The translations under genes and the position numbers were made by a program. Positions 26,521 to 36,155 of a stretch of DNA of 64,000 nt are shown piece after piece; positions within the stretch are counted from its first letter, which is position 1, and each line of letters starts with the position of its first letter. The stretch spans positions 1-64,000 of the forward strand of contig JAEYRB010000049.1 of the NCBI GenBank assembly GCA_023409735.1. Direction: 5' to 3'. The notes under the pieces were generated by a model. The model had not been told where the DNA came from. It saw nothing but the letters and a program-made list of their open reading frames with translations, and ran no database searches. The DNA is from Bacillota bacterium. GTDB taxonomy: Bacteria; Bacillota; Clostridia; Acetivibrionales; DTU013.

Positions 26521-27723
26521 ATGCATGTAATAGCAGGAGGAGTTACCGCACCTGAGGGTTTTTTTGCAACAGGAGTGGCTTGTGGACTTAAGAAGAATGG
26601 GAAAAAGGATTTGGCAATTGTCTGTTCAGAGGACAGCGCTGCAGCAGCAGGTGTTTTTACTACCAATAAGGTTAAAGGGCACTCTCTGCAGCTTACAATG
26701 GATCATATAAAGACCGGTTATGCAAATGCGATTGTTATAAACAGTGGAAATGCAAATGCATGCGTTGGCGAGCAAGGCTATGAAGATGCGCTTGAAATAG
26801 CTACTCTTACATCCTCCTTGCTTGACTGCACACCGCAGGATATACTGGTAGGTTCCACAGGTGTGATCGGAAAGCCGTTGGATATGGATGCTATAAGGCC
26901 TCGTATAGAGGAATTGGTCTCAAGCATGGCTCCTGACGGAGGTCATGATGCAGAAGAAGCAATTATGACTACTGATACCATAGCTAAGGAAGTCGCAGTC
27001 GAGCTTGAACTGCAGGGTTCCAGGGTCGTTATAGGCGGAATGGCTAAAGGCTCAGGCATGATCCATCCAAATATGGCCACTATGATTGGTATTATCGCAA
27101 CAGATGCTAACATATCAAGGAAGCTTCTTGACAAGGCTTTAAAGGAAGTAGTCTCCACCACCTTCAACCGTGTTACTGTTGACGGAGACACGAGTGTATG
27201 TGATATGGTTTTAATTCTGGCAAATGGTATGGCAGACAATGAAGGCATAATAAGTGAAAACGAGGATTACGATCAATTCAAGGCCGGACTGGAATATGTA
27301 TGTACTTCCCTGGCGAAGTTGATAGCAAGGGACGGCGAAGGCGCCACAAAGCTTATAGATGTTATTGTTGAAGGTGCCGGAAATCCGGAGGACGCATATA
27401 AGGCAGCTTGTTCCATTGCAAAATCCCCCCTTGTCAAAACAATGATTTTTGGTGAAGATTGCAACTGGGGCAGGATATTCACTGCAGTTGGGTACTCCGG
27501 AGCTGATTTCGACCCTGCATATACAGACATTTATGTCTGTGACATGCTTGTATGCAAAAACGGAAGTGCTGTTGATTTTGATGAGGCTGTAACAAAGCAG
27601 CTTTTACAGGGGAAAGAGATAAAGCTTCTTGTAAAATTAAACAAGGGTATATATTCTGACCATGTTTGGACTTGTGATTTTTCTTGTGATTATGTTAAAA
27701 TAAATGCAGGCTACAGATCATAG
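26521..27723 (+). CDS. argJ: bifunctional ornithine acetyltransferase / N-acetylglutamate synthase
   Basis: A 400-residue Ntn-fold enzyme of arginine biosynthesis that moves the acetyl group from N-acetylornithine to glutamate, recycling acetyl. The self-cleavage site is KGSGMIHPNMATMIG: the precursor splits before Thr187, which becomes the beta-subunit nucleophile. IGGMAKGSGM and the C-terminal SCDYVKINAGYRS are typical. The start was placed at ATG 26521 with GGAG 8 bases upstream; an in-frame GTG at 26503 is less likely. Other arg genes are absent from the window. It has its own promoter. Confidence 0.95.
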   Translation: MHVIAGGVTAPEGFFATGVACGLKKNGKKDLAIVCSEDSAAAAGVFTTNKVKGHSLQLTMDHIKTGYANAIVINSGNANACVGEQGYEDALEIATLTSSLLDCTPQDILVGSTGVIGKPLDMDAIRPRIEELVSSMAPDGGHDAEEAIMTTDTIAKEVAVELELQGSRVVIGGMAKGSGMIHPNMATMIGIIATDANISRKLLDKALKEVVSTTFNRVTVDGDTSVCDMVLILANGMADNEGIISENEDYDQFKAGLEYVCTSLAKLIARDGEGATKLIDVIVEGAGNPEDAYKAACSIAKSPLVKTMIFGEDCNWGRIFTAVGYSGADFDPAYTDIYVCDMLVCKNGSAVDFDEAVTKQLLQGKEIKLLVKLNKGIYSDHVWTCDFSCDYVKINAGYRS

Positions 27724-27794
27724 CGTTTTTTGTAATTTTGTATATGGTTTCTCTTATATATGGGTTTATTCCCAAATGAGGAGGCGAAGTAAAC

Positions 27795-28238
27795 ATGAGA
27801 CAGCTGGTAGTATTTACTATTGATAAGGAAGAATTCGGAGTAGACATTGAAGATGTTAATATTATCGAGCATATGATGGATATTTTTAAAATTCCAAACA
27901 CCCCCGATTATATTGAGGGAATGGTGAATTTAAGAGGAAAGATCCACACGATTATTAACCTGAGGAAGCGTTTTCATATGCCTGATACAGAATCTGATCA
28001 GGACAGAAGGATTATTATTGTCAAGTCGTCAATATCTGCAATTGGGTTAATTGTCGATTCAGTCAAAGAAATAATCACTGTTGACGAGGAAAATATAGAG
28101 GCAGCACCTAAATCTCTGTCACAGCTTAAAGAAAGATATATTAGTTCCATGGCTAAAGCCGGAGAAAGAATCATAATGCTGCTTGACCTGGAAAAGGTTC
28201 TGGCTGCCGATGATGCAGCAAAGGCAGTAAACGACTGA
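27795..28238 (+). CDS. cheW: CheW chemotaxis coupling protein
   Basis: A 147-residue CheW-fold adaptor linking chemoreceptors to CheA. Motifs include VVFTIDKEEFGVDIEDV, then IPNTPDYIEGMVNLRGK, then IGLIVDSVKEI and the C-terminal IIMLLDLEKVL. No CheY-like receiver, so it is CheW rather than CheV. A strong GAGGAGG ribosome site is present. It follows argJ by 71 bp and is capped by a terminator. Several CheW paralogues are common in Clostridia. Confidence 0.92.
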   Translation: MRQLVVFTIDKEEFGVDIEDVNIIEHMMDIFKIPNTPDYIEGMVNLRGKIHTIINLRKRFHMPDTESDQDRRIIIVKSSISAIGLIVDSVKEIITVDEENIEAAPKSLSQLKERYISSMAKAGERIIMLLDLEKVLAADDAAKAVND

Positions 28239-28273
28239 TACTAAGATTTTTTAAGCTAGTTTAAAGATTTATA

Positions 28274-28299
28274 AGGACAGGTGGAAAGCCATCTGTCCT
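28274..28299 (+). terminator. terminator after cheW
   Basis: AGGACAGGTGG pairs with CCATCTGTCCT (one G-T pair) and is followed by TTCTC. The rest of 28,300-28,475 shows no gene. Confidence 0.55.
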
Positions 28300-28475
28300 T
28301 TCTCAGTATCGTACAATACATACTTGCATGACTTTATTATATACTTTCTCGAGTTACTTATATTACATATTTGAGTGTAACGTAGTAATAGTATGGATTA
28401 TAATGGCACAAAAATCAAATAACCTGGTCCGGCCGTGAGAAGTTCATGGTTCTTAGCTTACTAATAACTATATAT

Positions 28476-29000
28476 TTAGTCTCGTACCCCTATTATATGT
28501 AAATATCTTATGTACATAGGCTCCAAGTCCAATAGTCTGTAATAATCAGCATTGAAGGTGTGTGCCGCTATCTGCACATTATCATCTGCAGGGATACTGC
28601 CAGTTTTCACAATTATCAGCGAGTGATTGAAAAGTGTCTTGTCCGCAAACGATACCTGTGCCAGATCCCCCGGCTGCACTTGGGCAACATCTACTTCCTC
28701 AGCATAGGGACCCGGCCCGGTATTACTGATGAGGAATTTATACAGATAGTTAATTCCTGTCCATGATGCAGTCCTGTTATATGTGTTTACATAATACCAT
28801 CCATAGACCGGAAGGTAATTCATAATACCGCTTCCTGCATATATACACTGGGATGCAAAATTTGTGCAGTCACCGCCCAGATCTTCAAAGTCATAATAGT
28901 TCGGATTTCTTGCATAAGCCCATTTATGCGCATATTGTAATGTACTATCCCTGTTATATTCAAACAAATTCCGTTTTGGTATCTGCCCAATATTATACAT
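28476..29000 (-). CDS. Amidase_6 family protein
   Basis: A 174-residue protein of the putative amidase (Amidase_6, CHAP-like) family: YNRDSTLQYAHKWAYARNPN, then GGDCTNFASQC with the likely catalytic Cys near residue 45, SWTGINYLYKFL, VQPGDLAQV and FNHSLIIV with the catalytic His. It probably cleaves an amide or peptide bond in cell-wall-type material. No clear signal peptide, so export is uncertain; relatives are often sporulation-associated. It is monocistronic. Confidence 0.8.
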   Translation of the reverse strand: MYNIGQIPKRNLFEYNRDSTLQYAHKWAYARNPNYYDFEDLGGDCTNFASQCIYAGSGIMNYLPVYGWYYVNTYNRTASWTGINYLYKFLISNTGPGPYAEEVDVAQVQPGDLAQVSFADKTLFNHSLIIVKTGSIPADDNVQIAAHTFNADYYRLLDLEPMYIRYLHIIGVRD

Positions 29001-29117
29001 TTACTTATCCTCTCATTATCACTTCTATTACACATATTATGCAGCATGATAAAAATATCTACTGCAATTTGACGGTTATATAAGAAGACAAATTGGCAAA
29101 TTAATGTAGCACAGTAA

Positions 29118-29346
29118 ACAAAGCTAACACAAAGGGACGGTTAGTATGTATAGTATACAGGATTTTCATACAATCTTGTGTACGGCTTGCGGCATGGGTG
29201 TTTTCCTATGCTACGAGGCAGACATAGAGGCTACACAAATATAAATCTAACACAGTGGGACGGCTATCCTGCGCTACAAGGCAGACAGAGAAACACAGAG
29301 GGACGGTTCTCCTGTGCGATTGCATAAAGAATTGTCCCTCTGTGTT
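29118..29346. repeat. REP-like repeats with GGGACGG core and terminal hairpin
   Basis: Three diverged units: CACAAAGGGACGGTTAG (about 29,118), CACAGTGGGACGGCTATCC (about 29,253) and CACAGAGGGACGGTTCTCC (about 29,294). GCTACAAGGCAGACA or GCTACGAGGCAGACA occurs between them. The last unit makes a perfect 13-bp stem (29292-29304 with 29334-29346), which may also terminate xylA transcripts. It resembles the REP elements mobilised by RAYT-type Y1 transposases; none is encoded here. 29,001-29,379 has no gene. Confidence 0.55.
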
Positions 29347-29379
29347 ATGAGCTTCTATTGCCTGTGCAGGTCAATCCTG

Positions 29380-30699
29380 TCAGCCTTCCAGTATATACTG
29401 ATTAAGCAATGACTCAAGCATTTCCTGTCTGCCCGAAGTATTTACAACGCCATTATGCTCAAGGGTATATTTTTCAAGTTCCTTGAAACCGACCTTCTTT
29501 TCAACAATGTCCTTACCTATGCCGGTTGTATAGCTCTGATATCTGTCAGCAACAAACTTGTCGAGCTTGCCGTCTGCTACGATTTTAGCTGCGATTCTAA
29601 GGCCTTTTGCGAATGTATCCATTCCCGCAATATGCCCATAGAATAGATCTACTGCCTCAAACGAACCTCTCCTCACCTTTGAGTCAAAGTTCAGGCCGCC
29701 ATTTGTGAGTCCGCCCATCTTAAGGACCTCATACATTGCGAGAGTCGTATCATATATATTGGTCGGGAATTGATCTGTATCCCATCCAAGCAACATATCG
29801 CCCTGATTTGCATCAATGCTTCCAAGCATACCGTTAATACGTGCAAGCCTCAGCTCATGCTGGAATGAATGCTGAGCAAGTGTTGCATGGTTTGCTTCAA
29901 TATTAAGCTTGAAATAGGGATCAAGGCCGTAAGTCTTCAGGAAGCCTATTACTGTAGCTGCGTCAAAATCATACTGGTGCTTCGTAGGCTCCTTGGGCTT
30001 AGGTTCTATAAGGAACTGACCTTTAAAGCCTATTTCCTTAGCGTAATCTACAGCCATACCAAGGAAGCGTGCCAGATTATCCAGCTCCAGCTTCATGTCT
30101 GTGTTGAGAAGTGTTTCATAGCCTTCTCTGCCGCCCCAGAATACATAGTTCTGACCGTCCAGCTCATATGTGATCTCCATTGCCTTCTTAACCTGAGAAG
30201 CTGCAAAAGCGAATACATCAGCATTTGGAGAAGTAGATGCACCATGAACGAATCTCGGATTGCCAAATGCATTTGTAGTACCCCACAGAAGCTTGACAGT
30301 ACTATTTTTCATTCTATCCTTTATACGCGAAACGATTTCATCAAGTCTTTTATTCGTTTCTGCCAAAGTGTCGGCTTCAGGAGCTATATCTCTGTCATGG
30401 AAACAGAAGAACGGCACGCCAAGCTTCTCGCAGAGCTCAAAGTTAGCATCTACTTTTAGTCTTGCCAGTTCCATTTTATCAGTCACTTTATCCCATGGTC
30501 TAACTGCAGTTCCAACGCCAAACGGATCCACGCCTGTAGCCTGAAATGTATGCCAATAAGCTACGGCAAACCTGAGGTGTTCTTCCATTGTCTTGCCCAA
30601 AATTACCTCACTGGGATTGTAGTACTTGTACGCCAGCGGATTATCCGATTTGCTCCCCTCGTAATTAATTTTTTTGACTTCTTTAAAATATTCTGTCAT
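29380..30699 (-). CDS. xylA: xylose isomerase
   Basis: A 439-residue TIM-barrel enzyme interconverting D-xylose and D-xylulose with two divalent metals. Typical blocks: FCFHDRDIAPE (catalytic His), YVFWGGREGYETLLNTDM, FLIEPKPKEPTKHQYDFD (metal ligands), NIEANHATLAQHSF and DANQGD. Length matches class II bacterial XylA. GGGAGAG precedes the ATG. It is the last gene of xylB-xylR-xylA on the minus strand, 42 bp after the regulator. Confidence 0.97.
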   Translation of the reverse strand: MTEYFKEVKKINYEGSKSDNPLAYKYYNPSEVILGKTMEEHLRFAVAYWHTFQATGVDPFGVGTAVRPWDKVTDKMELARLKVDANFELCEKLGVPFFCFHDRDIAPEADTLAETNKRLDEIVSRIKDRMKNSTVKLLWGTTNAFGNPRFVHGASTSPNADVFAFAASQVKKAMEITYELDGQNYVFWGGREGYETLLNTDMKLELDNLARFLGMAVDYAKEIGFKGQFLIEPKPKEPTKHQYDFDAATVIGFLKTYGLDPYFKLNIEANHATLAQHSFQHELRLARINGMLGSIDANQGDMLLGWDTDQFPTNIYDTTLAMYEVLKMGGLTNGGLNFDSKVRRGSFEAVDLFYGHIAGMDTFAKGLRIAAKIVADGKLDKFVADRYQSYTTGIGKDIVEKKVGFKELEKYTLEHNGVVNTSGRQEMLESLLNQYILEG

Positions 30700-30741
30700 A
30701 ATTACTCTCCCTTCTCACGTTAATGATATATTTAGGTTAAT

Positions 30742-31941
30742 TTACCTACCAAATAAGACCTTTAATGGAATAATTGCCGCACCCATTGCGGACGATTTAT
30801 CTCCTAACCTTGATATAGATATATCTACCCGTGAATTAGTTCTTTTAAGCGACCTTCTGTCTACTACGCCTCTTAACGTACCCATAACAAGCTCGCCATA
30901 TTCAGCAAAATCCTTACCAAGCACTATCTTTGAAGGATCAAGAGTATTAATGATGTTTGATAACGCTATTCCAAGATATCTTGCTGCTTCATTAAATAAA
31001 TTTCTTGCAGCTTCGTCGCCCATCCGGGCAGCATCTACAACATCCTCAAAGTTAATATCATCAGCATTCGGAAGATTGTTAAGGCTTGACACAACGCCTT
31101 GTCTAACGATTTTTCTAGCCTTTTCAACGATTCTGCCTGTAGCTGCAAATGTTTCAAGACAGCCATAGTTGCCGCAGCCACACTTTGGTCCGTTTTCGTC
31201 CACAACTATATGGCCTATTTCCCCGGCAATTCCGCCTGAACCTCTGTAAACCTTACCACCTGCGAATATACCGGCTCCTATCCCTGATTTAATATTTATA
31301 CACACAAAATTATGTACTTGCTGACATGAACCAATCCAATTTTCATAAATAGCTGAGGCCATTGCTTCATTTTCAATATACACATTAAGCTTCAGCTTCT
31401 TCCAAAGCTCTCCCGACAAGTCGAAATCCTCCCAGTCAAGATTAGGCGCCAGCAGTACCCTATGGGTAGACGCATCAACCATACCAGGTACTGAAATACC
31501 AACGCCGAGAAGTCTTGAGACTTCTATTGAATTACCTTCAACAAGTTCTGCTACGCAATTATTTATAGTGGAAATGACTCTTTCCTGTTCAGAGTCCGGC
31601 AGCTTAGTAACTCCCTGATCAATTATCCTCCCTGTAATGTCAACAAGCATATATGAAATGCCGCCCACATCCACATCAAGCCCTATAGAATAATATGATC
31701 CCGGCTTAAGCTCAAGCAGTACGGGCTTTCTCCCGCCGCTGGATTGACCTGTACCTTTCTCATGGATGTATTCTTTTTCCATCAATGAGGATACTATGGT
31801 GCCTGCAGCAGTAGGTGAAAGCCCTGTTAGCTTCGAGAGTTCAGCCCTGGATAAGGCCTTCTCTGTCCTTATCAGATCCAGTATACCAGCCTCGTTATAT
31901 GCCTTAAGGAATTTGCTGTTACCGGTCTTCTTTTTATTCAT
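30742..31941 (-). CDS. xylR: ROK-family xylose operon regulator
   Basis: A 399-residue ROK repressor. The N-terminal winged helix-turn-helix (SRAELSKLTGLSPTAAGTIV) is followed by a sugar-kinase-like ROK domain. It has the zinc motif CGCGNYGCLE and the ATP-binding-like segment SIGLDVDVGG. It should repress the xyl genes in the absence of xylose. It starts 12 bp after the xylB stop with its ribosome site (AGAGGG) in that gap, so xylB and xylR are tightly coupled. The operator was not identified. Confidence 0.88.
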   Translation of the reverse strand: MNKKKTGNSKFLKAYNEAGILDLIRTEKALSRAELSKLTGLSPTAAGTIVSSLMEKEYIHEKGTGQSSGGRKPVLLELKPGSYYSIGLDVDVGGISYMLVDITGRIIDQGVTKLPDSEQERVISTINNCVAELVEGNSIEVSRLLGVGISVPGMVDASTHRVLLAPNLDWEDFDLSGELWKKLKLNVYIENEAMASAIYENWIGSCQQVHNFVCINIKSGIGAGIFAGGKVYRGSGGIAGEIGHIVVDENGPKCGCGNYGCLETFAATGRIVEKARKIVRQGVVSSLNNLPNADDINFEDVVDAARMGDEAARNLFNEAARYLGIALSNIINTLDPSKIVLGKDFAEYGELVMGTLRGVVDRRSLKRTNSRVDISISRLGDKSSAMGAAIIPLKVLFGR

Positions 31942-31952
31942 TACGATCCCTC

Positions 31953-33488
31953 TTAGATAGTTTTCATTATGTCAGCCAGATCCTTATAATCATTTTTGAG
32001 AGATCTATACAGCTGGTTGTATAAGCGGTAATATTTCTCGTATATCTTATTTTTGTCCATATCAGGCTCTTGCACGTTTTTGACCTTTATTGCAGTATCA
32101 CAGGCCTCTGCAACATTCTTGTAAACACCTGTTCCGACTCCTGCCAGAAGCGCAACACCAAGTGCCGGCCCTTCGCTTGAATTGATGGTTGTAATAGCAT
32201 TTCCGAATATATCAGCCTGCATCTGTCTCCACAGCTTGCTCTTTCCGCCGCCGCCTGAAGCCCTTATCTCGCTGACGCTTACGCCCATTTCCTTTATAAT
32301 TTCCATGCAGTCTCTCAGACTGTAGGTTACGCCCTCCATAACCGATCTTATCATGTCTCTCTTTTCATGCTTTGCAGAAAGACCGAAGAATACGCCCCTT
32401 GCATATGCATCAAGATGCGGTGTTCTCTCTCCCATCAGATAAGGCAAATATAGGAGTCCGTTACTGCCTGTGCATACCTTGTCAGCTTCCTGGTCCATAA
32501 GTACATATGGATCGACTTCCATCATTTTTGCAGTATTCATCTCGTCCTGACAGAAATTATCTCTGAACCACTTAAGTGAAAGTCCTGCACCTTGAGTAAC
32601 GCCCATAACATGCCATGTATTTGGTACTGCATGACAGAAGGTATGTACCCTTCCCTTTGGATCTATGCTGATTTTATCAAGATAAGCAAATACAACACCA
32701 GAAGATCCGATCGTTGACGAAACAACTCCCGACTTAACAATTCCGTTTCCAACAGCACCGGCGGCCTGATCGCCTGCTCCGCCTGCCACGGGTGTTCCGA
32801 CCTTAAGTCCGGTAAGCTTTGCAGCCTCACTGTTTACTCTTGCACTTATTTCCTGTGACTCATACATATCTGCCAGCTGGCCTCTTTCGATACCAAGCTT
32901 TGAGAGTACCTCAGGGCTCCAATCTCTCTTGGCAATATCCATCAGCTGCATACCACTTGCATCAGATACCTCAGTTGCAAATTCGCCTGTAAGCTTGAAC
33001 CTGACATAGTCCTTTGGAAGCAATATTTTTTTAGCCTTTTCGAAAATTTCAGGTTCATTATTTTTGACCCACATGATCTTTGAAGCTGTAAAGCCTGTAA
33101 GCGCTGGATTCGCTGTTATCTCTATCAGTCTTTCTGCTCCTATGAGCGAGGTGATCTGCTCACATTCAGCTGTACTCCTCTGGTCGCACCATATGATTGA
33201 ACGGCGCAACACCTTATTTTCTGCATCAAGCATAACCAAGCCATGCATTTGACCTGATAATCCAAGTCCGCTGATGTCTTCAGCCTTTACTCCACTCTTG
33301 TCAATAACCTTTCTGATGCTGGCTGCAGTTGCCTGCCACCAATCCTCCGGATCCTGCTCTGCCCATCCGATATGAGGCTGATAAAGCGGATATTCCTCCA
33401 ATGCGCTTGCAACAGTATTTCCATGCTCATCAAATAGAACTGTTTTTGTACCTGAGGTACCTATATCAATACCAAGAAGATATGCCAT
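31953..33488 (-). CDS. xylB: xylulokinase
   Basis: A 511-residue FGGY-family kinase phosphorylating D-xylulose to xylulose 5-phosphate. It begins LLGIDIGTSGTKTVLFDEHG (phosphate-1 motif), has GLSGQMHGLV and WCDQRS substrate contacts, and the FGGY signature region GVTYSLRDCMEIIKEMG, then IRASGGGGKS. AGGAGGG precedes the ATG. First gene of the operon. No xylose transporter lies next to it. Confidence 0.95.
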   Translation of the reverse strand: MAYLLGIDIGTSGTKTVLFDEHGNTVASALEEYPLYQPHIGWAEQDPEDWWQATAASIRKVIDKSGVKAEDISGLGLSGQMHGLVMLDAENKVLRRSIIWCDQRSTAECEQITSLIGAERLIEITANPALTGFTASKIMWVKNNEPEIFEKAKKILLPKDYVRFKLTGEFATEVSDASGMQLMDIAKRDWSPEVLSKLGIERGQLADMYESQEISARVNSEAAKLTGLKVGTPVAGGAGDQAAGAVGNGIVKSGVVSSTIGSSGVVFAYLDKISIDPKGRVHTFCHAVPNTWHVMGVTQGAGLSLKWFRDNFCQDEMNTAKMMEVDPYVLMDQEADKVCTGSNGLLYLPYLMGERTPHLDAYARGVFFGLSAKHEKRDMIRSVMEGVTYSLRDCMEIIKEMGVSVSEIRASGGGGKSKLWRQMQADIFGNAITTINSSEGPALGVALLAGVGTGVYKNVAEACDTAIKVKNVQEPDMDKNKIYEKYYRLYNQLYRSLKNDYKDLADIMKTI

Positions 33489-33672
33489 GTGATTCCCTCC
33501 TATTAAGCTTTATAATGTTATATTATTAAGTATACCCTTTATGCACTAAATAATCAATTTATTTCTAAAATAACAGCACTACTTTTTAATGTAATCTAAC
33601 AATTTGTCATAAATAAATATCAAAAATATGCGAATAATAATATTAAGTCAAAAACAAAAGGAGATATGTGAT

Positions 33673-33843
33673 ATGAAAGCAATAAAAATGTCTGAGCCCA
33701 ATGAAGGTATAAACTGCTCTGTAAACACATGCTACTTCTACATGAACGGTGATAAATGCTCCGCTGATAAAATCAAGGTTGAGCCAATGAATGCATCCAG
33801 TGAACAGGAGACAGACTGTTCAACCTTTACAAGGAAGGATTAG
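33673..33843 (+). CDS. DUF1540 small cysteine protein
   Basis: A 56-residue protein with the DUF1540 pattern CSVNTCYFYMNGDKCSADKI followed by a final Cys in DCSTF; the four cysteines probably bind a metal. These tiny proteins are frequent in spore-forming Firmicutes and uncharacterised. The start at 33673 was chosen because AAGGAGA lies 8 bases upstream; an earlier in-frame ATG at 33628 lacks one. Divergent from xylB. Confidence 0.82.
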   Translation: MKAIKMSEPNEGINCSVNTCYFYMNGDKCSADKIKVEPMNASSEQETDCSTFTRKD

Positions 33844-33868
33844 GAGCTTACATCAATAATAGTAAAAA

Positions 33869-33922
33869 TCTCGGGGACATTGAACCCTACTCGGCTTTTT
33901 GCTGCAGACCTTCGTTCAACGC
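33869..33922 (+). repeat. short interspersed repeat, copy A
   Basis: TCTCGGGGACATTGAACCCT, then CTCGGCTTTTTGCTGCAGAC and CAACGC. It matches copy B at 35,962 over about 55 bp. It lies in the spacer between DUF1540 and the kinase terminator. Confidence 0.5.
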
Positions 33923-33934
33923 AATTAATAAAAA

Positions 33935-34006
33935 ACGCCGCTTCGAAAAAGCAGCGGCGTAATATAAAAGCTCATTTGTGACGGGCAGCGGATATACATC
34001 CGCCGT
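33935..34006 (-). terminator. double hairpin terminator after the kinase gene
   Basis: A first imperfect hairpin (about 33,973-34,006, GGACGGCGGAT-type stem) is followed on the minus strand by ACGCCGCT/AGCGGCGT (33935-33942 with 33953-33960) and a TTTTTATT tract. It closes the minus-strand kinase gene. Confidence 0.6.
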
Positions 34007-34020
34007 CCGTTTTCATTATT

Positions 34021-35691
34021 TTAATAGAAACAGCTGCCCCCAATGAATTCCCTCATGATCGAGTTTTCGGGTACATTTTTGCTATCAACGGGAACAAAAT
34101 AGCTGAGAAACTCAATAAGTCTCCTTGCTTCAGAGTATTCAGGCTGGCTGTTTTCTATTTCATTTAACAACTGATCTGCATAAGGCTTCAAAATGCTTAA
34201 TTCAACCATAAGAGATGAATTAAACATAACATCGGCACTTTCCTGGAACGGGAAAATATTCTTTTCCTCACCACGCCTGACAGAAGGCCATCTCCTAATA
34301 GTTGCTGCGGCGTTGGTACCTCTGAATTGGTGATCTCGCACAATTCGACGGATGATCCTGTTATCCGTAGTAGGGATCCTATTATGATCATCGATGTTCA
34401 TAGATGTCAAAGCACTTACGTAGATCTTGAACTTGCTCTCTGCTGCAATTTCACATGTAAGCTTTTCATTTAGCCCATGTATACCTTCTATTACTATTAT
34501 GTTATCGTCATTTATGTGGAGCTTTTTCCCTACAGGCTCTCTGCAGCCTGTAGCAAAGCTGAATATGGGAAGCTCCACCTCAAGGCCCTCGATCAATTCA
34601 TTAAGCTGTCTGTTAAACAGCTTTACATCGATTGCTTCAAGTGCTTCATAATCATATTCTCCATGTTCATCAAGCGGCGTTTGCTCTCTGTTTACAAAGT
34701 AATCGTCCAGTGATATGGTAACCGGTTTAAGTCCGTTCACTCTAAGCTGTATCGCCAGCCTTTGGGCAAATGTAGTCTTACCTGACGATGAAGGACCTGA
34801 GATCAGAACGATCCTTTTTTTATTTTCATTTTTTGAGATCATATCCGCAATACTGGCAAGCTTCTTTTCATGCAGAGCTTCCGAAATTCGTATAAGCTCC
34901 GTTGCCCTTCCGGCCTTTACAGCATCGTTTAAGGCTCCTACATTTTCTACCTCCAGAATGCGATTCCATTTTTTAAACTCCAGATATATATTGAAAAGCT
35001 TTTCCTGCTCAATATATCCCGGCAGTGTCTGAGGCGATGTGCGCTCAGGGAATCGAATAATAAGCCCTCCAGTATGGTATCTGAGCTCGAACACCTTAAT
35101 ATAAGCCGTGTTTGGAGCCATGTAGCCATAGAAGTAATCATCCATACCATCACAATTGTATATGGTTACAAGCTTCTTATTACGATGCTCTATTGCATGA
35201 TACCTATCCATTCTATCTGTACGCTTAAATAGCTCTTCAGCCTCATCTAACGCCATTTCCCTCTTTTTAAACGGTATGGCTTTGTCTACAATTTCATGCA
35301 TCCGCGCCTCTAGCTTCTTTACATCTGAAGGCTGAAGCTCAGTCTCACCTCTTATTTCACAAAACAGTCCCTTATTTACCGCATGGCTTATGATAACCCT
35401 TCTGTCAGGGAAAAGGTCATTTGCCGCCTTCATAAATATGAAGTAAAGACTTCTTCTGTATATTCTCATGCCATCCTCTTGGGAGAGGTCAATGAATTTT
35501 ACCCTGCAATCTTCCTCCAGTGCGAAGCTTAATTCTCTTATATCATTATTTACCTTGGCTGCTATAATAATTTCTTTATAGAAGCTTTCGTAATCCTTTG
35601 AAAGCTGCATTAGTGTAATTCCCTTTTTAACGTTCACTTCAGCACCGGGCTCAATAATTACCTTTATTATATTATTTGTGTCCGATATCAT
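34021..35691 (-). CDS. TGS/synthetase-like domain fused to uridine kinase-like P-loop domain
   Basis: A 556-residue three-part protein. An N-terminal TGS domain (GAEVNVKKGITLMQLSKD) and a threonyl-tRNA-synthetase SAD-like domain (DLFPDRRVIISHAVNKGLF) precede a PRK/uridine kinase module. That module has Walker A GPSSSGKTTFAQRL near residue 290 and SLDDYFVNREQTP. This architecture is common in Clostridia and usually annotated as nucleoside kinase; its substrate is unproven. The start at ATG 35691 has GAGGAG 7-8 bases upstream, better than the in-frame TTG at 35721. Confidence 0.85.
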   Translation of the reverse strand: MISDTNNIIKVIIEPGAEVNVKKGITLMQLSKDYESFYKEIIIAAKVNNDIRELSFALEEDCRVKFIDLSQEDGMRIYRRSLYFIFMKAANDLFPDRRVIISHAVNKGLFCEIRGETELQPSDVKKLEARMHEIVDKAIPFKKREMALDEAEELFKRTDRMDRYHAIEHRNKKLVTIYNCDGMDDYFYGYMAPNTAYIKVFELRYHTGGLIIRFPERTSPQTLPGYIEQEKLFNIYLEFKKWNRILEVENVGALNDAVKAGRATELIRISEALHEKKLASIADMISKNENKKRIVLISGPSSSGKTTFAQRLAIQLRVNGLKPVTISLDDYFVNREQTPLDEHGEYDYEALEAIDVKLFNRQLNELIEGLEVELPIFSFATGCREPVGKKLHINDDNIIVIEGIHGLNEKLTCEIAAESKFKIYVSALTSMNIDDHNRIPTTDNRIIRRIVRDHQFRGTNAAATIRRWPSVRRGEEKNIFPFQESADVMFNSSLMVELSILKPYADQLLNEIENSQPEYSEARRLIEFLSYFVPVDSKNVPENSIMREFIGGSCFY

Positions 35692-35961
35692 ATGGTCACT
35701 CCTCACAATATTTATCTCCAAATACCAATCAAACTTTCATGTTATATAGCTGATTTCAAGAGATCTTCTTACTAAAATTGCCGTAAATTATACTTAATAT
35801 TATACTATATTAAAATCGGTTAACAAGGGTTAAACAGCGCAGTGGCATTTGCAGTGAACCGTTTAAACCTACCTGCATATTTGGTGCTGGCATTGTGCTG
35901 AACTAGATATCTCTAGCAATTGAAGCTTCGGTTTTGTCATTGTGCAATAGCTTAACAAAAG

Positions 35962-36017
35962 TCTCGGGGGCATTTAGCCCTCCTCAACTTTTTGCTGTAG
36001 ACTGGAGATACAACGCC
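35962..36017 (+). repeat. short interspersed repeat, copy B
   Basis: TCTCGGGGGCATTTAGCCCT, then CCTCAACTTTTTGCTGTAGAC and CAACGCC. Clear similarity to copy A at 33,869. It lies in the 464-bp gene-free gap between the kinase and prfC. The rest of that gap is AT-rich without a recognised element. Confidence 0.5.
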
Positions 36018-36155
36018 ATTCATAAATTATATACCTGAATAGTCACAGTATTGCCAGCAAGCAGTAATATGATATTTGACAGGTAGCTCTGTAATAAGTT
36101 AATATGATTAGGTAAAAATTATCTATATTAATATAAAAATAAAGGGTTGGAATAA

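Noticed and set aside
29869..30459. 196-codon plus-strand ORF
   Set aside because: Antisense shadow of xylA, whose motifs are intact.
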